A DNA stretch of 64,000 bases from Apostichopus japonicus (lineage: Eukaryota > Echinodermata > Holothuroidea > Aspidochirotida > Stichopodidae): positions 23,939,564 to 24,003,563 of the forward strand of contig NC_092571.1 in the NCBI RefSeq assembly GCF_037975245.1. Reading direction: 5' to 3'. Of the stretch, positions 24,031 through 35,400 are shown piece after piece. The notes beneath the pieces were generated by a model. It saw only the letters and a program-made list of their open reading frames with translations, did no database searches and was not told where the DNA came from. The position numbers were made by a program, and so were the translations under genes. Position 1 is the stretch's first letter. Each line of letters opens with the position of its first letter.

Positions 24031-26000
24031 TATTGTGTTATCGAATTTAAAATACCGGTAACAGTGAATTGTATGTACACAATTATTAAAACAGCCATGT
24101 ATAAAAGGAATGCACTTGTCGTATGTCTTCTGAACTGGTAACTACGGTAACATATTAGGAGTTTGTTTACAACACTGATATATATGCGTTTGAATAACGT
24201 GTTACTGACCGAGTACACACTGTACAGTTTCACAGTATATGTGAAAATCAGGAGACATTTTACCCATGCGACTTGCTAGGAGTCGATTTTTGGAAAGCGA
24301 ACACAAATCTGTACAAACTTATGGAACGCCAAAAGGACCTGAGGTGGCGTTGCTATCCTTTACAGGAGGTGTTACTACCCTAACCAGGAGGCGTTTCTAC
24401 CCTAAACAGAAGGTGCTATTACCCTAAACAAGAGATGCTATACTACCCTTAACAGGAGGCGTTACTCTCTTAATAGGGGTCGATCTTCTCTATAACTACG
24501 ACCCGTTTCCAAAGCAAACCGCAGTGAAGGAAAATGCCATTACAAATCTGCTGGTTATTCTTTTGCGGATACGTACACCTGCCATTCGGCCGCATTAAAG
24601 AGATCCAATGTTACCATTCAAAGGTAAATTTTCAGCCGCTTAACATATTTGAGAAAAAGTTTAACGAATACAATTTTCTGGACGGAAGTCAAAATGATAT
24701 CATGAGAAACAAAAGACCAGGCTCTTTCAACCCGTCTGCCAGTACAATGTAAGGTAAAACTAGATGCAGTACTCTTCGTGCCAAATTTTACCTGCACAAG
24801 TTGGAGAACATTAGCGTACTTGTATGCTATGTGAAAATCCTTTTACTGATTGTGTGCTGCATTCAAAACATAATGGTTAAAGTTATATCGACTGGGAAGC
24901 TGTTGCTAGTTGTCGACCGTTCCGGGAAAGGCTAAGAGAATAACATGTATAGCAATTGTGTAAGGTATTTCTATTATTAGGTTTGTTTGTTCGCTCATCA
25001 TGAGAATACGTAACTCTACAAGAGTTACAGACGTAAGATGTTAAATACCTTTATTTTCGTGTATAGTTTAGAAAAGAAAGATTTCGAGATATAAATTATA
25101 GCCATTAATGATTTACGGCGGGGTGTCGCACCCCAGAAGTCGATCCAAAAAAGTGAAGCTGGCTCTTTGTCCCCCCCCCCCCCCTACGCCTAACTTTCCC
25201 AGGTAAGGGTGATATCATAAGTACATCTAGTTTTGCCATCTGTTTGTGTTCACGGAATATGGGATCGAAAACATCCTGAAATGAAATTGCACTTTACATT
25301 CATTGGAATTTTTTGCATGCACGGTAACAAGTTCATATTATTCGAACAGCACGCTGAGAGGAGTAGGAACTGACGTATGAGTAATGGGGTTAAGTATACC
25401 CTCTAAATAAATTGGTAAAATACAAGCCTTAACAGAGAATGAAGGAAATTCATTCCCAAAATTTTTGCAATTTCAGAGTAATCCCCTTTTCTGCAATTAT
25501 TTTTGTGCTTCAAAATCGGCTTTGAAAGACAAGCACTGTCTGAAAATGCTACCACTTTCACGCAATTCCATGCATCTAATACTATACAGTGCACACAGTC
25601 GGAAATAACCTTCTACTCCTCTGAGTGTATAGTCGTAATTATATTGCACAAACTGGACGTTCTCGAAGTCGATGTACAACCCATTTAATCATAATGAATA
25701 TGCGAGCCTGTCAACAGGGTTCTTTGAGCAGCCACTGTTTTAAGCAAATGTACTCTAAGCGGTTATTATAAACCAATCACAAAACAGCAATCGTTTTTTA
25801 ATGTGCTAAGCATATCTTATACCGGATAATATGTTATTTTTGAATGTATCTAAGATTAGAATTCTAACTTTTATCGTAAATGTCGTGAATAAACCTTCGC
25901 AAATAGTCGAAATAACCATCTTGATGAAGGTTTTACTTAGTAAGCTATTTTTGTGGCACAAATAACTGTAAGTTGTTAAGTGACACTATAGGTTGGATCA
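24031..26000. other. Spacer between FHAD1 and SIX6OS1, left part
   Basis: Holds the 22-bp repeat at 24355-24478. A 72-codon ORF at 24534-24752 begins with a hydrophobic stretch (MPLQICWLFFCGYVHL) and ends near a GTAAGG; I do not recognise it and do not call it a gene. Otherwise nothing seen. Confidence 0.5.
24355..24478. repeat. 22-bp tandem repeat, 5 units
   Basis: Units of the form GGAGGCGTTACTACCCTAACA. Located about 330 bp upstream of the candidate FHAD1 first exon. Confidence 0.8.
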
Positions 26001-26058
26001 ACATATCATTATGATCCCCTTCTAGGGAAACCATCATAACCACCCGACGATGATCACA

Positions 26059-26094
26059 CGGCCTCTTGGCTAAGATCATGTGTAGTATCTGTTC
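26059..26094 (+). ncRNA. U2 snRNA 5'-domain-like segment (branch-point recognition region)
   Basis: 36 bases matching nucleotides about 10-45 of U2 snRNA with two differences, including the branch-point pairing element GTAGTA (GTGTAGTATCTGTTC). The similarity stops on both sides: no Sm site or 3' stem-loops. It sits in a locally repeated unit (CACCCGACGATGATCAC at 26041 and 26119, 78 bases apart). It could be a U2-derived repeat, a pseudogene or chance retention. Match judged from memory of the conserved U2 sequence. Confidence 0.6.
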
Positions 26095-26273
26095 CCTTTC
26101 GAGGGGAATGGTGATATACACCCGACGATGATCACCCAGTCTTAGTCTCGATGCAAGGGGACTGGGGTTGTGAGCGGATCAGTCGTTCGGTAGTTTGGTT
26201 TTCGTGCCTTGAGACATCATCTACACGTGAAACACTCCCTTATGGCGACTGTATAACTTCGACACGAGGGATA

Positions 26274-26613
26274 CAGGGGCGGATGCAGGATTTGTGACAG
26301 GGGAAGGGGGGCTGACTGGTCCAGCCGCGACTGAACCTAAGACTATCTAAGCGGAGCGCCACCATCGGTTGGCGCGGAGCGTACAAGAAAATTTTTGGCT
26401 TTACAAACCCCCCCAGATGGCCGGAAACGGCACTTCCCGAGTATTCTAAGCTGCATGTACCTAGCCTGAAAATATGGATCTCATATCTGCAATTTCTCAA
26501 TTGATAAGAAAAAAACAATCTATGAAATATGGTAATACATATCAGATGAGTTGAGATGATACAAAAATCATAATGCCTTTAGCCCCCAATCCCCCTCCTG
26601 TTCCGTCACCACT
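26274..26613. mobile_element. Diverged hAT-like MITE related to family 1
   Basis: Starts CAGGGGCGGATGCAGG and has the family interior (GCGGAGCGCCACCATCGGTT, CACTTCCCGAG). The right end is unclear; I saw no matching target duplication, so the boundary at 26613 is approximate. Adjacent to another MITE at 26622. Confidence 0.55.
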
Positions 26614-26621
26614 GTTAGATG

Positions 26622-27000
26622 CAGGGCCGGATCCAGAATTCTGAAAGGGTGAGGGATTTGGCCTCCAGTGATCCTAGGGTCTAAGGGGAGTGGGATTCCC
26701 TCTATCCATTGTGAAATTCTCGAACACCACCTCAATTTTGAAACTCTTCGGTCTGAAAATTGAGATTTTTAGGCATTTTTGGCACGTGTAGCACGCATGC
26801 ACACTATAGTTCATTTGACGGAAAAGACACACCTGCATGGCTGACTTGTAAGGAAAACCGCCCTTCTGACGTCCTACATGTTTAAAATTGGCGTTTAATT
26901 AAATTATTTTTTTCTCTCTCTCTTTTTTTTTCTCTTTTTTTTTTGGGCCAAGAGCAGGGGGGTCCGGACCCCCTGGACCCCCCCTCTGGATCCGCGCCTG
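26622..27000. mobile_element. hAT-like MITE, family 2
   Basis: Ends CAGGGCCGGATCCAG and CTGGATCCGCGCCTG form an inverted repeat with one or two mismatches. The flanks GTTAGATG (26614-26621) and GATAGATG (27002-27009) give an imperfect 8-bp duplication. Interior has pyrimidine and G runs and no ORF. Confidence 0.65.
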
Positions 27001-27239
27001 GGATAGATGACGTAATCACTGCAATTGCCTATAGCAGATCGGTAATAGCTATTTATTGACCGTGGAAATGGTTTCCCTAGTGTGTTTATTTACAAATTAT
27101 TATACATATTTACAAATTATCCCCGAAATCAGTGTCTAATTCATCCCTTATGGACGAAATCTACACGTAATAATGCTCACTCGAGCCTGCTTGGGCTTGA
27201 AGGAACAAAAAATGCGACCAGTACACTATAGCTGTGGTG

Positions 27240-28010
27240 TACCTCTGCACGCTTTGGACTGGTGACCCCCTGTATGCCTCAGTACACCGTGGCGTGCCTC
27301 AGCACGCTGCTGGACTGGTGACCCCCTGTATGCTTCAGTACACCGTGGCGTGCCTCAGCACGCTGTGGGACTGGTGGCCCCCTGTATGCTTCAGTAAACC
27401 GTGGCGTGCCTCAGCATGCTGTGGGACTGGTGGCCCCCTGTATGCTTCAGTACACCGTGGCGTGCCTCAGCACGCTGTTGGACTAATGGCCCCCTGTATG
27501 CTTCAGTACAACGTGGCGTGCCTCAGCACGCTGTTGGACTAATGGCCCACTGTATGCTTCAGTACAACGTGGCGTGCCTCAGCCCGCTGTGGGACTGGTG
27601 GCCCACTGTATGCTTCAGTATACCGTGGCGTGCCACGGCACGGCCGTGGACCGCTGGCCCCCTGTATGCCTCAGTACACCACGGCGTGCCTCGGCACGGC
27701 CGTGGACTGCTGACCGGCCCCTGTGCGCTCCGGCACACTGTGGCGCGCCTCGGCACGACCGGTGGCCCCCTGTGTTCCCTGGCACACTGTGGCGTGCCTC
27801 GGCACGCTGCAGACCGGTGGCCCGCTGTGCTCTGGCACACTAGCTGTGGCGTGCTTCGGCACGACCGGTGGCCCCCTGTTTTCCCAGGCACATTGTGGCG
27901 TGCCTCGGCACGCTGCGGACCGGCGGCCCGCTGTGTGCCCTGGCACACTGTGGCGTGCCTCGGCACGCTGCGAACCGGTGGCCCCCTGTGTTCTCCGACA
28001 CACTGTGGTT
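27240..28010. repeat. GC-rich 56-bp satellite, about 14 units
   Basis: GGACTGGTG...CCCCCTGTATGC recurs every 56 bases (27256, 27312, 27368...). Later units diverge and become richer in GC. Most units contain the dyad GCGTGCCTCGGCACGC or GCGTGCCTCAGCACGC. Long ORFs in several frames on both strands are by-products of base composition. It lies 0.45-1.2 kb upstream of the SIX6OS1 TATA box. Confidence 0.93.
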
Positions 28011-28430
28011 TACCGGTACCGAATATATGTAAGCTCTTAAAAATGACGTGATAAGGGCATTGGTGACATTGCCAGTATTCTGCCTTGAACATGTGAAGTA
28101 AGTTTCATTAAGATTAAGAGCATTCACTTTTAAACATCGCGGTTTGTGGGGGGGGGGGGAGTTCCTCACAAAGATCTCTGTCATATGAGCCAAAGATGAT
28201 GGTTAGGTTTGTGTCCCATTTACTTGTTTTCAGCCATTATATAGAGCAATCGAGCGATCAAGTACATGGACAAGCAACGAACCTTCCAGATATACCGCTA
28301 CGGCGCCCCTATTCCAAAATGTACTTTTTGGAATTGGCTTTAATTCGTTTTATTTTCATTCATGTGATTGGCAGGTCATTTGAAACTATACGCTCTCTAA
28401 CTATACGGGATGCTATAACCTTTCACAGCC

Positions 28431-28471
28431 TATAAAAATTCTCAGACAAGTATTGAAGACTGCAATTGAAG
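28431..28471 (+). promoter_or_regulatory. TATA box and short non-coding first exon of SIX6OS1 (candidate)
   Basis: TATAAAA at 28431-28437 is followed about 34 bases later by a consensus donor (TTGAAG|GTAAGTGC, exon end 28471). The next suitable acceptor (CTTACAG, 29412) is 12 bases before the SIX6OS1 ATG. This suggests a very short 5'-UTR exon starting near 28460. It is based on signals only; no transcript data were available. Confidence 0.45.
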
Positions 28472-29424
28472 GTAAGTGCATCCATCGACTAGTGAAATGT
28501 GATCAGAAAGAAAAATGCTATCAAAAGTGCCATTGTGTACTTCCAAGCAATGAGCATAGCGAGACATGATTGACCTTGCGCTCAAACTTGTGAATGACGT
28601 AGGCTACAACTGAAGCAACAGGCAACAGTTTGAGTTTGCCAGAATAGGCAAATAAGGCACGTTTTATAGATCTATCATCATATGGTAATATTCGCTCCTC
28701 ATGGAAATAATCAAATTACGACAGAGTAGTGGAAGTTCGAACTAAGTTAGGATAGGCTTAAGTTAGTCCTACTTAGGTTAGCGCCTGCCTAACTTTGGCT
28801 AGGCCTAGAGTGGGCATGGATCCCATATCGATACATGTCTAAGTAACATTAGGCTTCCACTAGTAGTAGTTGATAGTGATATTGATACAGCTTTACATAT
28901 GGGCTATAACATAATGTTAGGCTGTCGTCCACGTTAATGCGCTAGGATGCATTATGACCCTACGACAAAGTACGAGAATGGACGAAAGGTTAGGCTGGCC
29001 AATGGTTAAGCCAGGCAAAGGTTAGACATCTAGTAAAAATAGTAACACTAACAGTACTAACACTGGTAAAGTTTATTAGGCCTAGCCTATAGCCTAACTT
29101 GCAGGCACTAACTATAGCGACATCAAGGATTTTTATTGACATGTTTTATGAATATATATTCTGAAAGACATTTTATATGAGTTTCATCCATCTTCACTTT
29201 TCCCTAGGAAGACCTACATTAGAAGTGATGATTATTGTGATTTTATTTTTTATTTTTCCTGTTGTGCAAAGTTCTTTCCGTCTGATATAGGAGTTCAGAT
29301 CATATTGGACCAAGGACTGTACATGTAAACTTATTGCTCACTCTATTGTTTGAGGCGTTAAGTCAATGAGGTATTTTCTCTGCTTAAATTTTGTTGTTGT
29401 TCTAACTTACAGGTTGGTTACATT

Positions 29425-32400
29425 ATGTCTTTACGGGATAGATCCCCTGAGCCTGAAGGAGGATTGAGTGAGTTGGATAAAATTCTCCAAAACTTAGGTG
29501 AGTATTTTAAAACATTATTAGCAATGATTCTTGGTTCATAACAATGTACGTACTTATACCATCATAGCCTAGGTATTAAACGTTACTTTTAAAAGAAATA
29601 TTAATCGTCTGGAACTTACCCCAGAGAATAATTTAATGTTGAAATTTTGTGTATTGCATTTTCAAAGGCTCTGAACATTTTCGCTCATTGAATGCTGAAT
29701 AGCTCCATTGTAGAAAACTGCTATTATATTCATCTTTACACTTGTATAGTATGAAACTTGACTCCATTTTGTAAAGCAAGTGAAGATGCAATACTGGATA
29801 AACTATTCCCTGCACCGCACTGAAGAGTTTAAAGAGTTACCCCAAACAATGTCTTCTTGACTGATCAAGATGCAGACGAAGTAGGCCTACTATGAAATAA
29901 ACCTCATTAGTCAGTGCCATCCACTTTAATTGAAAGCTGTCAGACTTAGCATTTGGTTATACTGTAGCACCAGAGATGTGGGTTGGTAAGGGTGGGATGG
30001 GTGATGGGAAGGGTAACTTGGAGGAACCCAGCCTTGCTGAGCTGTATGTTCTTGACGATTTAGCTTGATTCAAGTTAGCTTAATTAAAAACACACGAGCC
30101 AGTTTCATTTTAAAAAGGGTAGTCTATGGGATATTATTTTTGACTGTTGAAATGAGAACATTTTTCCAAGTATTAACTCTTCTTTTTTTTTTAATTCATG
30201 TATATACATTTAAAACCTTCAAGCAATGTAGATGTGTGTAGCTAAGATTATTTTATGTGTTTATTTACTAATTTTTATATTTTCATTTTCATAGAATTAG
30301 ATAACAGAAAAGAATCTCAACTTTTGGAGAAAGAGCACCAACAGATTCTTGGTATAGTATTTTCTAATAATTGTTGATTAATTTCCTAGAAGTATGATCT
30401 ATGGCCCTCTACCAATTAATGTTAATTGCTAAAGCAATCGTCAGTTAGTATCATTCCTCTACTCCCTCTCCCCCTTCCCCCTTGATGCTACAAAGTTAAG
30501 TAGTATTCAGTTATACGCAGTCTTCAACCAGCATTTCACAGCATCCCTCAAACTGATATATATGCATCACTAAGAACATTTTTACTGTAAAACTTACCAA
30601 TCTCTGAGAATAATGGGGTGACATCCATAAAAATTATGTTAGAAAAATGTATACATGCAAAGTGATGCCCTTCAACAGAATCTCCCATTAGACCAGATTC
30701 ATTCACTATTAATTAACTGCTGTCACAATTTAACATTTGCAGTAGGACAAGATATGTGTATGATAACACATGATATTTTGTATCATCAACTTAAACAGTG
30801 CATGCCATGGCATTCTTTCAGGCTAAATCGGTGTGGACTTTACTCACTGTCCGTTACCTTACAAAGCAATATTTTGCTTTGTAAAATCAAACATGCTAAC
30901 TTTTTGTCATTTGGGCTTCCACATAAAATTTCTTGACAATTCCTATGATCCAAACTGTTTATGAGAGGCTATCTGTTCAGGGCCAGTGCATGAGATGCTG
31001 GTAATTTTTGTTGGTGAATAACACTGCTCCTTTGAAGGGTAGGTGTCATTGATAAATATCCCGGAGTCCAGAATTCTGTTTCAGCTTCAGAAACCAGAAC
31101 TTGGGGACACAAGTTCATAATACTAAGTGCTTCATATGAAAGAAACAAGAAAAGATGTCAGTGAAAAGATCATATACAGTATACATGACAACTTTGCATT
31201 TCACATTTTCTAGTACCCTTTAGAGCCTCCTAGAGGGCAAGTATAGAGCCCCTCAAGTATTCTAGATAAACATGTGAAGAACTCTTGAGTTAAGGTCAAC
31301 TTGTCTGCCTCCTTTAGAGCAGTTTTCTATCACTGAAATAATTAAATCTGTGACTTTTATCCTCCGCAAACTCTACAAGTCATTTTGAAGGGTCAGTCTC
31401 TACAAGTCATTTAGAAGGGTGTGATTTTGGAAACCTTTAGCAATTTTATAATTATGTGTAAGTTGGGTGGGGTGGGGTTGGGTAGGGGTGGAGGAGGGCG
31501 GGTGATGCACTGGAAAGAGAAGCACAGAGGTTGTTTGAGTTAGTATATTAGATCTATATCCTACTGTACACAGTAAGTTTGTCCTTTTGTTTTCAAATGA
31601 AATAAATCATTAAACTGTTGATGTGGTCTGTTCATTCGATATCATGTTTCATGATTGCATTTAACAGCTCTTGAGAAGACAAATAAGGAGAAACAAGATG
31701 GGATTCAGAGGATGAACGAAGCGCTCGACAAGGCCGACGAAGATGCCAAGGCTTTACATAAACAATTCAGACAGAATAAAGAGAATGTCGAAAGGTAGGA
31801 GTAGAAATTTTAAATTATTATACCCAAAATATTTATGGAGAACTGACTCATGGTTTGTGGTGTATTAGATTGTGATTTATAAAGGAGACAGTAAACCCAA
31901 CAGTCATCCAACTTATTATAAGACATAGATCTTTGTGAAGAACACCCCCCCCCCCCCAATATAACTAAGAAGAAAAAATCTTGCTCTTTGGGCGATATGC
32001 CGGCTAGTTTAAAAGTCATGTCTGGGAGCTGTCATTGTTTTTGTATAACTGTGATGTTGTGATGCCACTAGGGTCTGATACGTTTGGCTTTTCTCTTTGC
32101 CTTTCCTCGTTCATATTTCTGAGGTTGAATGTTAACAGTGTAAATGTTGACACTTCAACCACTGCCATCATTAGCTCATGTATAAATACAGTAAAACCCA
32201 TCTCCATGACAAATAATAATAAATAGAGAATAATATAGACAAAAATGAAACACAGGAAAGCTCGATGATGTCATATTTAGACTTGATCCAGTCTTCAACT
32301 TGTGTGTGAAAGAACATTAAATCTGTGATATCTCCAAAATGGAATATGACTTTTTTGTAGTCTTAGCTGTTTTGGTTCCTTTCAATAGACCATTATTTGT

Positions 32401-35400
32401 CTCTTTGAAACTTTTTATCTATTCTTGATGGAAGAGCAAGTTAATGAACATATTAAAGTAAAAGGATTATATTTCAATACGGGCCTAGATTAAACAGAGA
32501 CTAATCTTCTACTCACCCTGTTTGGCTAGTTGTGACTCTCAAAAGGTTAAGTTGCATGTAATATAGACATGGTTTAAACTGCATATTAAATCAGGCTTGG
32601 TTTCAGTATTTGTTTGAAGTTTGTGACTTAGTTTGAGCTGTTGTTGCTAGCTGTTCAGCTGAAATGACTAACATTTCTTGTCCAACAATCAAAAATTAAA
32701 CTTGTGTCTTTCTGATGGACAAACAAGTAAAATGTGCCAAATTCCTTCCATTACACATTTATCCTTTTGGATGAAAAGTATCGTTGTTGGACATTCTTAA
32801 ATCACCTGTGGAAATTTGACAGGTCAACTGTATATAGTGTAAAAATATTTAGACATTTGCACACTGCTTGATAATTTTAGCACAACGTCAATCAACTGGA
32901 CTATCTGTCAAAAATTTAAAATATTGTGAACACAAATTACTGGTTCTCCGAATTTTCACAATGTTTAAGAAAATGTCATTTCTGTTGACCCTGATGGAGA
33001 TTTAACCAAAAAAAAAATGATATTCCTTCTGCGGAGGGGACCCCTGCAGACCAAATCAGTGCTGTAACTGGTTTGTTCATATATCAATGACATTTGTTAG
33101 AAATAATTCTAGCACTGTTCCTGATTCCTAGAACTTCGTTTAATGCCTGAGCAGTTATGAAATTCTACCTCAGGTATCATTCTTATTCTTATCGAAGTTC
33201 ATTATAGGAAGATATGATATAATTTCATTTTATAATGTCAAATTTTATAAATATTGCAATCGTCTCTGCCCAGCTTGCGAAAACATGCCGATGTTCTGAG
33301 TTGCCATGGCGATACCCTGGAAATCAAGCTGCAGCAAGTACGGGAGAAAATTGAAATAGCCAGGTCAGTTGCAGTATAGTTCAAGTTGAGAAATCCACAG
33401 TCAGGGGTTCAACTTCCTTTGGTAAAGTTGAGCTAAGGGCTATATCTCATGGTTTAATGGGTACTTTTATTTGACATACCCCACCTCAAATTTGTGGGAT
33501 AGATGAGAGTGTCCGTTAAAACTCCGTAATAAACTTGAATGTAACCTGAAGAAATGTATTTCTGTCCCATTCTTTTGGAAATGGGGTTACTACAAGTTCT
33601 GATTACTGTTTTATGAGTTTACAGCTCGACAAATTTTTATGACACGTTTCATTTTCATACATAGTCATACTGTCTATTTACAAGAATGCCAGTTGTTAGA
33701 CGAGATATATAATAATAATAATAATAATAAATGCAACTTATATAGCGTCAAATCAGTAGACAAAAGTCACTACTGAAGGCGCTTTACAAAGAAAGCAGAT
33801 TAATTTACAAAAGAACAAGTGAAAAGATGAGTCTTGAGTAGACTTTTGAATGTTTCAAAGTTTAGAGCATGTTCGAATGTGATCTGGTAACTTGTTCCAG
33901 AGATAAGAGCCAGAGTATTCGAAGCTTCTGTAACCATAGGTCTTCAAGCGTGGTTTAGGAACAGTTATATACAGTTTGTTGGAGGAACAGCTATATATAG
34001 TTGAATCCTTCTTTTGTTTTGCATCTGAATTTTGTCTCTTTGGAAGGGATGAACGTACCACCAAGCTGAATCACTACCAGTCTATCTGGGGAAACTACCA
34101 GGAGAAGTACGAATCCTCTCCTCAAGCACAGAGGTGGAAATCCTGCCACCAAGAGGCAGAGCATGGGCTCAGGGACTTGATGGAGCAAGCTGATGCAGTG
34201 AAGAAACTGACGGAGGCCATCGAAGACGGGGAAAGAAAACTGAAACTTGGTAAATATCTGTTAATTAATGATTAATAACCCCTCTACCAACTTTGTCAGC
34301 CAGTCGGGTCAATTTAGTTGATCTGGTACTGTCATGTACATACCACTTAAAAGCACTCATACTGACAGTATGCGCAGTGTAGCAGAGCGTGGTGGCCAAT
34401 TGGCTAAGGGGTCGGACTCGTGATCCAAGGATTGCTGGTTCGATTCCTGCCTAGTTCATTACGTTGTGTCCTTGGGCAAGATGCTTTATCTCACTTGCCT
34501 CTCTCCACCCAGGGGTTAAATGGGTACCTGTGAGGTAACTTGTCATTGGGCACAGTTTATAAATGCTGCCGACTGGAGGGATTGTCTCTGGGACAGGTTA
34601 TGATCATTGACCAGGGGTAATATAACGTCTGTAAAGCGCTTTGCGACCTATCGCTGGTATAAAGCGCTATATAAAAAGCAAATATTATTATTATTATTAT
34701 CCTCTTTCTGGCAGTTTTATAATGTTAAAAACTGTTGATACTGTCTGCAATAAGAGTGCTCTTGATGGAACCATAGAAAAGGACAGACTTTCATAGAGTG
34801 GTACACCCAGCATTAAGAAATTGTGCCCATCTGGCTGCAGACTTTTGAGGGGGACGATTATCTCCTTGTGTTACCATATTTCGATATGTTTACCAGTCTG
34901 TTGCAACTTTGCATTAGTTCTTTCTTTCTTATGGAATGGAGAGGAGAGAAATGTAAGGCATTGAGTGTGCCATGTTTGTTGAAACCAACTATTTCTGTAG
35001 AGGAGTCTTGCATGTAATGCTACATTTAGGTATAATTACTCAAAAGAGCTTTTCTGAGTGACTCAGTTTCCTGGGAGAAGGGATATTTTCTTAAATGACT
35101 AGTATGGTCACCTGGCTAACATCCTATACTCTAGATGGATCTATTTCAGGGCCAAACTGGCAAAGGATAAATTTTATTAACAGGACACATTACACTGGAG
35201 GTCAGGGTAGGGGGGATGGGGGGAGCTATGCTAGCAAGCTTGGGTACAATTAATTACATTTCGTTTGGGCTGCTCCCCCGAAGTGATTTTACCGTTGGTT
35301 GGTCGTCAACTGTTGCGTGCACCTTGTATCTAAGGCCTGCCAGATTGTTACCCAACATGTTTGTTTTACTGACCAATTAATATGAACAATAATCTGTAAA

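Noticed and set aside
24534-24752. 72-codon ORF with a signal-peptide-like start
   Set aside because: No family resemblance, no partner exon found, and it lies in a spacer rich in repeats.
26040-26180. Functional U2 snRNA gene
   Set aside because: Only about 36 bases match; Sm site and 3' stem-loops are absent.
27234-28092. ORFs up to 216 codons on both strands
   Set aside because: They follow the 56-bp GC-rich satellite; overlapping open frames on both strands reflect composition, not protein.
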